This document shows, one piece after another, positions 1 to 5,498 of a stretch of 14,623 bases of DNA. Under the pieces are notes generated by a model, which made no database searches, was not told where the DNA came from, and was given only the letters and a program-made list of their open reading frames with translations. Numbering within the stretch: the first letter of the stretch is position 1; each line of letters opens with the position of its first letter. This DNA is from JACCTH01 sp050741915 (GTDB taxonomy: Bacteria > Actinomycetota > Acidimicrobiia > Spongiisociales > ZC4RG35): contig JBOGEX010000012.1 in NCBI GenBank assembly GCA_050741915.1, positions 1 through 14,623 on the forward strand. The letters run 5' to 3'. The translations under genes were made by a program, and so were the position numbers.

Positions 1-164
1 TGGTCTCCTTACCGGAGGGGACCCAGATGGTGATGCCGGGGGACAACACCCCGATGACCGTCGAGCTCATCAACCCCATCGCCATGGACGAGGGTCTCCG
101 CTTTGCCATCCGCGAGGGTGGGCGGACCGTCGGGGCCGGGCGCGTCGTCAAGATCGTGAAGTGA
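1..164 (+). CDS. tuf: Elongation factor Tu, C-terminal end (partial)
   Basis: This is the last 53 codons of EF-Tu, the GTPase that delivers aminoacyl-tRNA to the ribosome; the reading frame starts at base 3 and stops with TGA at 162-164. The visible part belongs to the domain 3 beta barrel: a segment reading PGDN around residue 14 and the family-typical ending in which FAIREGGRTVGAGRV is followed by the terminal residues VKIVK. The start and the GTP-binding domain lie outside the window. The stop is only 6 bases before the rpmG start, so the two are probably co-transcribed. Identity is very secure from the C-terminal signature. Confidence 0.97.
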   Translation, partial: VSLPEGTQMVMPGDNTPMTVELINPIAMDEGLRFAIREGGRTVGAGRVVKIVK

Positions 165-170
165 GCTGCC

Positions 171-332
171 GTGCCATCAGATAAGAGACCACCGATCACC
201 TTGGCCTGCGAGCAGTGCAAGCGGCGGAACTACGTGACAACCAAGAGCAAGGCCAACACCCGGGAGCGGTTGGAGCTCTCTAAGTACTGCCGTTGGTGCC
301 GCCAGCACACCAAGCACCGTGAGACTCGCTAA
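171..332 (+). CDS. rpmG: 50S ribosomal protein L33
   Basis: A 53-residue basic protein, the usual length of L33, a large-subunit protein near the E site. It starts at GTG, 6 bases after the tuf stop, and is too short for a default ORF search. Two CxxC pairs (CEQC near residue 13 and CRWC near residue 40) mark the zinc-binding form. The core with NYVTTKSK and the ending HTKHRETR fit the family. There is no strong ribosome-binding site, so translation is probably coupled to tuf. The order tuf-rpmG-secE-nusG is known from several bacterial phyla; here a dehydratase gene and an accessory operon lie between rpmG and secE. Confidence 0.93.
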   Translation: MPSDKRPPITLACEQCKRRNYVTTKSKANTRERLELSKYCRWCRQHTKHRETR

Positions 333-379
333 CCATCGAAACGCTCGAGGGTCGTAGCTTCGGCCCTGTCCGGCTGCGG

Positions 380-1114
380 GTGTGTCGGGAGAAGGTGGCG
401 GAGTTTGTCGATGTCACCGGCGACGATCCCCGCCGTTGGGTTGAAGCTGCTCCACCCGGCTGGGCCGCGACCGCTTTGTTCGCGGTGGCACCGCTATTGC
501 TGAACGATGAAGTCGTGGCATCAAGTTCGATCATCCACGGCGAGCAGCGGTTCGCATGGGTTCGCCCGATTGCCGCGGAGTCAGACTTAGAAGTGATCGG
601 CGTTGTTAGCCGAGTGCGAGAACGGGGCGGGGTCTGGTTCCTTGGCTTTGATCTAACTGTCACCGATTCCGAGGGCGATCTCATCACTGGATCGTCGAGC
701 TTTATCGCTTCGGGCGCCTCGGCTCCCGGAGCCGCGAAGGCGGAAGTCTCCGAGCTGGAACCGAGCGAGGCGGAAGACGGCGAGTTCGTCGCTTCCCGCG
801 CCGACCTCATCCGCTACGCCGCCGCTACACGCGACTGGAACCCGATCCATTGGGACCATCGCTCGGCAGTCGCTGCCGGCCTCCCGGGCATCGTCGTGCA
901 TGGGCTAATGCAATCGGCGTGGGTGTTGCGTTCGGTCGTGGGTGATACCGAAGGCCCGGCACCGGTGGCGAATGCGCGCTTTCGTTACCGGGCTCCTTTG
1001 CTCGCCGGCCGCGCCGCCTCACTCGTCCGGGAGCGGGAAGGTAATGAAATCAAGGCTGACCTGCGCTCGCATGGCCAGGAGGTACTGTCGGCCAACATCG
1101 TCTCAGCCACTTGA
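380..1114 (+). CDS. MaoC-family (R)-hydratase/dehydratase, fused two-hotdog protein (HadA-HadB-like)
   Basis: Two hotdog folds in one chain. The first half (about residues 1-115 from the GTG) resembles the FAS1-type N-terminal MaoC dehydratase domain. The second half (about 135-244) is a catalytic MaoC domain, with the hydratase motif RDWNPIHWD containing the catalytic Asp152 and His157, then VVHG near 172-175. Such enzymes hydrate or dehydrate acyl thioesters (3-hydroxyacyl to 2-enoyl). In mycobacteria separate hadA, hadB and hadC genes sit between rpmG and tRNA-Trp, so this looks like a HadA-HadB fusion at the same locus. The GTG at 380 is the first standard start, but the upstream in-frame codons 335-379 encode ETLEGRSFGPVRLRV, which looks like the normal N-terminus of the family, and no ATG, GTG or TTG occurs between the in-frame TGA at 320-322 and 380. 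The real start may be non-standard (ATC at 335) or the codon may be mutated. The substrate is unknown. Confidence 0.85.
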   Translation: MCREKVAEFVDVTGDDPRRWVEAAPPGWAATALFAVAPLLLNDEVVASSSIIHGEQRFAWVRPIAAESDLEVIGVVSRVRERGGVWFLGFDLTVTDSEGDLITGSSSFIASGASAPGAAKAEVSELEPSEAEDGEFVASRADLIRYAAATRDWNPIHWDHRSAVAAGLPGIVVHGLMQSAWVLRSVVGDTEGPAPVANARFRYRAPLLAGRAASLVREREGNEIKADLRSHGQEVLSANIVSAT

Positions 1115-1142
1115 AGAGTTACGTCACGCTCTTGGGCAGAAA

Positions 1143-1541
1143 TCAGTGTTGCTGAAACCTGCTGAGGCGGTCGCCCCACCACAAACCGATGATGGCCGAG
1201 GTGACGGCTGCGGGCTCGACTCCGATCCGGAAATGGCGGACGGTGACCCGGGTACCGGTTGGCTCCTGGGCGAATTCAACCACCACTGAGTCGCCCGGTT
1301 CGGAGTGGGGACCGTTCCATGCCATCTCGATCCGGGTTGGCTGTTCCCACGAGGAGACGCTCGCCAAGGTCTCGGCGCCGGTCGTTGATGCTTCGATCAA
1401 TCGGTCGCCTTCGAAACGGATCACAGTCGCTCCTGACCTCCCCGCCCCCCACCAGCGGTCGATATCGTCTCTGAAAGCTATGAAGGCGTCATCAATCGCC
1501 AGAGGCACGATGGCCGTGACCGTGACCTCACCGCTTGGCAT
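1143..1541 (-). CDS. SRPBCC (AHSA1/START-like) domain protein
   Basis: A 132-residue protein. The start is placed at the ATG at 1541, because the domain begins there (MPSGEVTVTAIV) and an AAAGAGG ribosome-binding site lies 7 bases upstream; a longer in-frame version would only read through arsR in another phase. Features of the AHSA1 class of small helix-grip proteins are visible: an early beta strand, then the aromatic-rich RDDIDRWWGAG near residues 24-34, and a C-terminal helix with LWWGDRLSRFQQH. These proteins bind hydrophobic ligands in a central cavity; the ligand here is unknown. It overlaps the end of the ArsR gene by 14 bases and is the last gene of a three-gene operon. ArsR plus AHSA1 pairs are common in bacteria, and the two presumably act in one response. 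It converges on the dehydratase gene with a 28-bp gap. Confidence 0.82.
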   Translation of the reverse strand: MPSGEVTVTAIVPLAIDDAFIAFRDDIDRWWGAGRSGATVIRFEGDRLIEASTTGAETLASVSSWEQPTRIEMAWNGPHSEPGDSVVVEFAQEPTGTRVTVRHFRIGVEPAAVTSAIIGLWWGDRLSRFQQH

Positions 1542-1860
1542 CGTGCAGCCTCTTTGCGTGTTTGGTGAATGAATCAAGCTGCTTGCTCCAGAACTCACTG
1601 GCGCCCCGGGCCCATTCACTGAGCTCGTCGAAAGGGCCCGGTTCGACCGAGTAGACGTGCCGGCGAGTGTCGCTTTGGTCAAGGGAGACGGTAACCAAAC
1701 CTGCTTCTCGAAGCACCCGCAGGTGACCGGTCAGGGCCGCAGGTGTCACCTGCAGGCGAGAGGCGAGCTCGCCGGCGCTCAACGGTCCTTGGCCGAGTGC
1801 CTCGATCGTTGCGCGGCGGGTGTCTTCCGCCAAAGCAAAAAGCGTCGATTCGACGCTCAC
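1528..1860 (-). CDS. ArsR-family winged-helix transcriptional regulator
   Basis: A 110-residue DNA-binding protein starting at GTG, with a GTGA overlap of 4 bases with the VOC gene upstream. The winged helix-turn-helix is clear: LAEDTRRATIEAL (about 10-22), then LSAGELASRLQVTPAALTGH with the recognition helix (about 27-46), then RVLREAGLV and a wing with DTRRHVY (about 64-70). There are no cysteines, so it lacks the metal-sensing sites of true ArsR/SmtB sensors and probably responds to another signal. It sits between a VOC protein and an SRPBCC protein and most likely controls this operon; the TTGACT direct repeats in the promoter region are a candidate operator. Confidence 0.88.
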   Translation of the reverse strand: MSVESTLFALAEDTRRATIEALGQGPLSAGELASRLQVTPAALTGHLRVLREAGLVTVSLDQSDTRRHVYSVEPGPFDELSEWARGASEFWSKQLDSFTKHAKRLHDAKR

Positions 1861-2237
1861 AATGCCCCGGCAAAATACCAGCGGTGGCCCTCCGGATCGA
1901 TCGCCCGATAAGTCCGATAGCCGTAATCCTGATCAACCGGCTCTCCGAGCACCACGGCGCCGGCCGCGCGGGCAGTGCGATAGTGAGTGTCGACGTCTTG
2001 GACCTCGACCCAGATCTGGCTGTGGGTCCCTCCCAATTCGTGGGGGGTTGAAAATCCGCCCTCCCGCCACACGGTCGACAACGAAATGACGGCACCGTTG
2101 AGACTTAGCTCGGCATGGGCGATGGTGCCTCCTTCTCCTTCCATTCGCATCGTCTCCTCAAAGCCAAATGCGCTGGTGAGAAAACCGAGGGCACCGACGG
2201 CATCTGCATAGTCGAGCATGGGCATTGCGTTTGACAT
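1857..2237 (-). CDS. VOC-family (glyoxalase/bleomycin-resistance-like) protein
   Basis: A 126-residue single-domain VOC protein, first gene of the operon with the ArsR and SRPBCC genes. The beta-alpha-beta-beta-beta pattern is visible: DYADAVGALGFLTSAFGFEE at the N-terminus, a central GTHSQIWVEVQDVD, and a C-terminal YRAIDPEGHRWYFAG, which is the typical VOC ending with the Glu-Gly-His segment. Members act as glyoxalases, dioxygenases, epimerases or antibiotic-binding proteins; none of these can be assigned here. The ATG at 2237 is preceded by GGAGG and AGAAGG purine tracts. Its stop overlaps the GTG of arsR, indicating translational coupling. Confidence 0.85.
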   Translation of the reverse strand: MSNAMPMLDYADAVGALGFLTSAFGFEETMRMEGEGGTIAHAELSLNGAVISLSTVWREGGFSTPHELGGTHSQIWVEVQDVDTHYRTARAAGAVVLGEPVDQDYGYRTYRAIDPEGHRWYFAGAL

Positions 2238-2261
2238 CCGGACCTTCTTTCCTCCAATCGA

Positions 2262-2291
2262 AGATTAGTCAATAACCGAATAGATAGTCAA
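2262..2291 (-). promoter_or_regulatory. Putative promoter and operator of the VOC-ArsR-SRPBCC operon
   Basis: On the minus strand a TTGACT (2291-2286) sits 18 bases before TAATCT (2267-2262), a plausible sigma-70-type promoter. A second TTGACT lies at 2272-2267, exactly 19 bases from the first, so the promoter carries a direct repeat that could be the ArsR binding site. The stretch is markedly AT-rich compared with its surroundings. Assignment is by pattern only. Confidence 0.4.
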
Positions 2292-2407
2292 GTAGATTCC
2301 TTAGTACATGCCTCAAGGCGACCACGCGACGTGGAGGGGAATCACGTACCAAACGAAGCACTTGTGAAGGAACTCGTTATCGCGCGGACCGCCTCAACAG
2401 GTTTTCG

Positions 2408-2618
2408 GTGGTGGGTCAATTTGGTTGGTCAGAGTCCAGTGTCCTCGCTCGAACCAACCATCGAAGGGGTTGCCTGACAAACGCTTGCTGGCAAATTCGG
2501 TTCGTGCGCCCGGTACTCGTTCGCCAGCTACCGGATTAGCCAGAAGGCAGGCGTGGGCGACCAAATTTAGATTTTGGCGGGGAGTCCTGACGTTTTCCAA
2601 GCCAAACTGACCCACTAC
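2408..2618. mobile_element. Non-coding 211-bp element bounded by inverted repeats (MITE-like or IS remnant)
   Basis: The left end (2408 on) reads GTGGTGGGTCAATTTGG and the reverse complement of the right end (from 2618 inward) reads GTAGTGGGTCAGTTTGG, 15 of 17 identical; TTGG follows in both after a 1-base gap, and looser similarity (GTCAG..CTCC-like) continues inward. AGGTTT occurs just outside both ends (2399-2404 and 2620-2625) and may be a decayed target duplication. No credible gene lies inside. The TGGGTCA-TTTGG type of terminus recalls IS21-like elements, but the family is uncertain. It ends immediately before the tRNA-Trp promoter and together with the VOC operon separates rpmG and the dehydratase from tRNA-Trp and secE. 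The rest of 2292-2674 shows only a small palindrome (2322-2334) and the promoter below. Confidence 0.55.
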
Positions 2619-2622
2619 TAGG

Positions 2623-2651
2623 TTTCCAGAGCCAAGCCGGGACCGTATACT
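2623..2651 (+). promoter_or_regulatory. Putative promoter of tRNA-Trp / secE / nusG
   Basis: TTTCCA (2623-2628), a 17-base spacer and TATACT (2646-2651) form a reasonable vegetative promoter. Transcription would begin near 2658, about 17 bases before the mature tRNA. The -35 box partly overlaps the right flank (AGGTTT) of the inverted-repeat element, so insertion may have remodelled this promoter. Confidence 0.5.
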
Positions 2652-2674
2652 TATGAGCCCGTGCCTCCATCCGA

Positions 2675-2749
2675 AGGGGTGTAGCTCTAATTGGTTAGAG
2701 CGCCGGTCTCCAAAACCGGAGGATGGGGGTTCGAATCCCTCCACCCCTG
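2675..2749 (+). tRNA. trnW: tRNA-Trp (CCA)
   Basis: A 75-base cloverleaf with all parts visible: acceptor stem 2675-2681 pairs perfectly with 2742-2748 and the discriminator is G2749; the D stem closes with GAGC at 2698-2701; the anticodon stem CCGGT/ACCGG encloses the loop CTCCAAA with anticodon CCA at 2710-2712; the T arm is GGGGG-TTCGAAT-CCCTC with one G-U pair. The 3' CCA is not encoded (GCCG follows). A tRNA-Trp directly before secE is the classical arrangement in Actinomycetota. Confidence 0.97.
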
Positions 2750-2798
2750 CCGAAGCCTTGCTAGGGAAGCCCGCCAAAGAACTAGGAACAAGAAGACC

Positions 2799-3119
2799 AT
2801 GAACCGAGAAATGCGACGGCTGATGGAGCGTGAAGAGCGCATCCAGAAGGGCGACCCCAATGGTCAGAAACGTCGCGTTCCCGGCGGACCCCAAAAGGCC
2901 GCCGGGGGGACGGTCGAGCGGCGATCGATAGGGAGGCGTCTGATGACGTTTCTTCATGAAGTCCGTCAGGAATTGCGCAAGGTCAACTGGCCGAGCCGGG
3001 AGCAGATGGTCATCTTCACCATTGTCACCTTGATCACCACCACCGTGTTGACGTTGGTCATCTTTGGTCTCGATGTAGCTATGAAGGAAGCCGTTCTGAC
3101 TCTTTTGGAGCGGGCGTGA
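2799..3119 (+). CDS. secE: Preprotein translocase subunit SecE
   Basis: A 106-residue protein of the single-spanning SecE type, the clamp of the SecYEG protein-conducting channel in the cytoplasmic membrane. A charged N-terminal region (about 1-45, not conserved) precedes the amphipathic helix with the family motif FLHEVRQELRKVNWPSREQM (about 51-70). A single membrane segment follows (about 71-92), with VIFTIVTLITTTVLTLVIFG. The ATG at 2799 is chosen because it follows the tRNA; upstream in-frame starts would lie inside the tRNA gene. A weak purine tract (AGGAACAAGAAG) precedes it. The stop overlaps the nusG GTG (GTGA), so the two are coupled. Confidence 0.96.
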   Translation: MNREMRRLMEREERIQKGDPNGQKRRVPGGPQKAAGGTVERRSIGRRLMTFLHEVRQELRKVNWPSREQMVIFTIVTLITTTVLTLVIFGLDVAMKEAVLTLLERA

Positions 3120-3712
3120 CAACCGAGGCGGTCGATCAGACCGAGAACTCGGAGCCACAGGAGCCGAGTCCCTACGACCTGCCGGGCGCCTGGTTTGTCA
3201 TCCATTCCTATTCCGGTTACGAGAACAAGGTCAAGGCCAACCTCGAGACCAGGATTCGTTCGATGCACATGGAGGACCGAATATTCGATGTGCACATTCC
3301 GCTCGAAGACGTCGTCGAGATAAAGGGCGGAAAAAAGGTCACCGTCTCGCGCAAAGTATTCCCCGGCTACATCCTCGTGCGGATGGATCTCGATGACGAC
3401 TCCTGGTACGCCGTTCGCAACACGCCTGGGGTCACCGGTTTCGTTGGCGGCAACAACAAGCCCACCTCTCTTTCGCGGCGGGAAGTGGAGAGATTCCTCG
3501 GGGTGCAGAAAGAGGACGAGAAGGTCAAGCCCCGTTTCAAGCCCGCTTGGGAGGTGGGCGAAACCGTGCGGGTGGTCACCGGACCTTTTGCCGACTTCCC
3601 CGGTGTGATCGAGGCAATCAACCTCGATCAATCCAAGGTGACAGTCCTCGTCAATATCTTCGGTCGCGATACCCCGGTGGAACTGGGCTTCGACGACATT
3701 CACAAGAACTAG
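3116..3712 (+). CDS. nusG: Transcription termination/antitermination protein NusG
   Basis: A 198-residue protein. After an acidic, probably disordered N-terminus (about 1-24) comes the NGN domain starting at WFVIHSYSGYENKV (about 26-39). It includes FPGYILVRM (82-90 region) and the NTPGVTGFVGG segment, both typical of the RNA-polymerase-binding face. A linker leads to the KOW domain (about 145-198), with GPFADFPGVIEAINLDQSKV. NusG binds RNA polymerase and links it with Rho or ribosomal protein S10. The start is GTG overlapping the secE stop, with GGAG 5 bases upstream. rplK follows after 29 bases, so secE-nusG-rplK-rplA probably form one transcript. Confidence 0.97.
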   Translation: MTTEAVDQTENSEPQEPSPYDLPGAWFVIHSYSGYENKVKANLETRIRSMHMEDRIFDVHIPLEDVVEIKGGKKVTVSRKVFPGYILVRMDLDDDSWYAVRNTPGVTGFVGGNNKPTSLSRREVERFLGVQKEDEKVKPRFKPAWEVGETVRVVTGPFADFPGVIEAINLDQSKVTVLVNIFGRDTPVELGFDDIHKN

Positions 3713-3741
3713 GTCCCGAAACTCGTAGTAGAGGTTGAACA

Positions 3742-4170
3742 ATGGGTAGGAAGAAACTCGTCACGACGGTCAAGATCCAGCTTCCCGCTGGTCAAGCGAC
3801 TCCGGCGCCGCCGGTGGGAACGGTTCTGGGCCCGCATGGGATCAACCTGATGGAGTTCGTCAAGGCGTACAACGACGCCACCTCCTCCCAGCGGGGAATG
3901 ATCATCCCGGCCGAGATCTCGATCTACGAAGACCGCAGCTTCGCGTTCGTGACCAAGACCCCGCCGGCGGCGGCTCTGTTGCGACAGGCGGCGCGGGTGG
4001 AGAAGGGATCGGCCGAACCCGACAAGGTGAAGGTGGGATCGGTGAAGAGATCGCAGGTGAAAGAGATCGCCGAGATCAAGATGGTCGATCTCAACGCCAA
4101 CGACGTCGAAGCGGCGATGAAGATCGTCGAGGGCACCGCCCGTTCGATGGGAATCAAAGTAGAGGGCTAA
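3742..4170 (+). CDS. rplK: 50S ribosomal protein L11
   Basis: 142 residues, the standard length. L11 forms the GTPase-associated centre of the 50S subunit with L10 and L7/L12, binding 23S rRNA. The N-terminal domain shows KIQLPAGQATPAPPVGTVLGP followed by HGINLMEF (about 9-37), with the proline-rich linker region and the conserved glycine-rich loop. The C-terminal rRNA-binding domain includes KTPPAAALL (about 72-80) and ends with GTARSMGIKVEG. An AGAGG ribosome-binding site lies 6 bases before the ATG. It is followed by rplA, as in nearly all bacteria. Confidence 0.98.
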   Translation: MGRKKLVTTVKIQLPAGQATPAPPVGTVLGPHGINLMEFVKAYNDATSSQRGMIIPAEISIYEDRSFAFVTKTPPAAALLRQAARVEKGSAEPDKVKVGSVKRSQVKEIAEIKMVDLNANDVEAAMKIVEGTARSMGIKVEG

Positions 4171-4227
4171 TTGCCCTGAAGTGGGAGGTCGCCGCGGAGG
4201 CGTCCGCCTGGACCACAAGGAGAAGAA

Positions 4228-4941
4228 ATGCCACACGGCAAGAAATACATCGAGGCGCAATCCCGCTTCGAGAAACATCATCCCTATAGCCCGGAAGAGG
4301 CTCTCGATCTGGTGAAGGAGATGGCGACGGCCCGCTTCGACGAGACCGTCGAAGCCGCGTTCCAACTCGGAATCGACCCTCGTAAAGCCGACCAACTCGT
4401 TCGTGGCACGGTTGCCTTGCCGCACGGGACCGGCAAGGAAGTTCGAGTGGCGGTCTTTGCCCAAGCCGACAAGGCCCGTGAGGCGGAGGAGGCAGGGGCG
4501 GATTTGGTCGGAGGCAAGGAACTCGTGGCCGAGATCGTCGGAGGACGCGAGCTCGACTTCGACCTCGCCATTGCGACACCGGACATGATGGCCGAGGTCG
4601 GAAAGCTGGGACGGGTGCTTGGTCCCCGCGGGCTGATGCCCAACCCCAAGGCGGGGACAGTTACGGCCGACGTGGCGAAAGCCGTTACCGAGTTCAAAGG
4701 CGGCCGTATCGAATACCGCAACGACCGCTTTGGAAATGTTCAAGTCCCACTGGGCAAGGTTTCTTTCGAGCCCGACGCCCTGGTCGCCAATCTGGCCGCC
4801 TTGACGGCAGAGATCATGCGGGTAAAGCCGGCGTCATCCAAGGGTCGGTATGTCAAGCAACTCGTCGTCTCGTCGACGATGGGTCCCGGGGTCAAGATCG
4901 ATGTCGGTGCGGTCGAGGATCTGTCAGCAACAGCCCGCTGA
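4228..4941 (+). CDS. rplA: 50S ribosomal protein L1
   Basis: 237 residues, a normal L1 size. L1 forms the mobile stalk that helps release E-site tRNA and, in many bacteria, represses its own operon by binding the mRNA. Visible signatures are the N-terminal HGKKYIEA, the central GTGKEVRVAVFA (about 71-82), and the conserved GRVLGPRGLMPNPKAGTV segment (about 129-146). A strong AAGGAG lies just before the ATG. The 57-base gap after rplK can fold into a small hairpin (GCGGA 4194-4198 with TCCGC 4203-4207, flanked by GGTC/GACC), which might be an L1 target, but I cannot show that. A long gene-free stretch follows. Confidence 0.98.
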   Translation: MPHGKKYIEAQSRFEKHHPYSPEEALDLVKEMATARFDETVEAAFQLGIDPRKADQLVRGTVALPHGTGKEVRVAVFAQADKAREAEEAGADLVGGKELVAEIVGGRELDFDLAIATPDMMAEVGKLGRVLGPRGLMPNPKAGTVTADVAKAVTEFKGGRIEYRNDRFGNVQVPLGKVSFEPDALVANLAALTAEIMRVKPASSKGRYVKQLVVSSTMGPGVKIDVGAVEDLSATAR

Positions 4942-4954
4942 GGATCGCCCCCCT

Positions 4955-5042
4955 CCCCGCCTGCGGCGGTACTCCCCTGCGGGGGGAGAAACACTAGAAC
5001 CCCGCCTGCGGCGGTAACCCTGCGGGGCGAGAAACACTGGAA
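4955..5042. repeat. Two tandem GC-rich palindromic repeats
   Basis: Two adjacent units, 4955-4999 (45 bases) and 5000-5042 (43 bases), share the plan CCCCGCCTGCGGCGGTA, then CCC(C)TGCGGGG, then GAGAAACACT(A/G)GAA. Each unit contains two small hairpins with TGC loops (CCGCC/GGCGG and CCCC/GGGG). CCCCCCT at 4948-4954 and AGGGGGG at 5046-5052 enclose the pair as an inverted repeat. This looks like a dispersed intergenic palindrome (REP-like). No T-run follows, so a role as a simple intrinsic terminator for rplA is uncertain. Confidence 0.65.
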
Positions 5043-5237
5043 GGTAGGGGGGTGTCGGAGTTCCGGATTACGACGCCGGCTTGGTATTGCCAGGTCCACC
5101 ATCCACGAGATGTCCGTCGTTGGATCCCAGGGTAGGGCTGCGATCCTTATTTCATCTCGCTGCCATCGTCGTATGGGGTGCCGGTGGCGGGGGCGGTCAG
5201 GAAACCCGCCGTTTGCCTCCGACATCCCCCTGACCTT
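5041..5237. mobile_element. Non-coding 197-bp element with about 20-bp inverted ends (MITE-like)
   Basis: The left end 5041-5060 reads AAGGTAGGGGGGTGTCGGAG. The reverse complement of the right end 5217-5237 is the same apart from one extra C after AAGGT and one G-to-A change. The interior has no convincing gene. The ends differ from those of the 2408-2618 element, so this is a different family. It lies next to the palindromic repeats and before the rplJ promoter. No clear target duplication is visible. It could also be a long-range hairpin in RNA rather than a mobile element. From 5238 to 5327 I see nothing specific. Confidence 0.45.
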
Positions 5238-5327
5238 GAGATCTCAAGCTGCCGGCCTGGGGCCTTGGTCAGTGTGACACTGTTTGCGACTTACGTCCAG
5301 GTAAATCTTGCCAGGCATTATCGCGCT

Positions 5328-5357
5328 TTGCTCAGAGGCGACGGGCTCCGCTAAAAT
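5328..5357 (+). promoter_or_regulatory. Putative promoter of rplJ-rplL
   Basis: TTGCTC (5328-5333), an 18-base spacer and TAAAAT (5352-5357) give a plausible promoter. Transcription would start near 5364, just before the L10 leader fold, leaving a leader of about 135 bases. A separate promoter for rplJL after a long gap is common in bacteria. Confidence 0.45.
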
Positions 5358-5363
5358 CCTTCG

Positions 5364-5477
5364 CAAATCCATCTTCGGCCCCAGACCGCTGGTCGTCAGA
5401 GATCACATAGATCCAGGCATTAATCCCAGCGCAGGTCGGCTTCCTAAGCCCCCTGGTCGCGTGTCGAAGGGGGCTTT
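5364..5477 (+). ncRNA. Probable ribosomal protein L10 leader RNA
   Basis: Directly upstream of rplJ, GACC (5384-5387) pairs with GGTC (5434-5437) and GCTGG (5388-5392) with CCAGC (5426-5430), leaving a three-base bulge GCA (5431-5433). That is the stem-bulge-stem plan of the kink-turn bound by L10(L12)4 in autoregulated rplJL leaders. A second hairpin, AAGCCCCC (5446-5453) with GGGGGCTT (5469-5476), follows and ends 22 bases before the start codon; it could act as an attenuator or control access to the start. Position and fold both support the call; no covariance test was possible. Confidence 0.65.
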
Positions 5478-5498
5478 CACTATCGAAGGAGTAACGGG

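Noticed and set aside
1112..1133. A terminator between the dehydratase and SRPBCC genes (AAGAG...CTCTT)
   Set aside because: The stem is only five pairs, weak, and lacks a T-run.
2394..3158. A 254-residue open frame on the minus strand spanning the tRNA-Trp region
   Set aside because: It runs antisense through the tRNA and the secE gene; the GVEGFEPPSSGFGDRRS-like part is simply the reverse translation of the tRNA arms, a known source of false proteins.
4181..4216. An L1-binding autoregulatory hairpin before rplA
   Set aside because: Only a short stem with loosely paired flanks is visible and it lacks a recognisable L1 target motif, so it is mentioned under rplA rather than called as a feature.
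3709..4743. A 344-residue open frame on the minus strand opposite rplK and rplA
   Set aside because: It is rich in His, Arg and Leu as expected of antisense reading, and covers two unmistakable ribosomal protein genes.
4955..5042. A possible short CRISPR array
   Set aside because: There are only two adjoining GC-rich palindromic units without unique spacers, and no cas genes are nearby.
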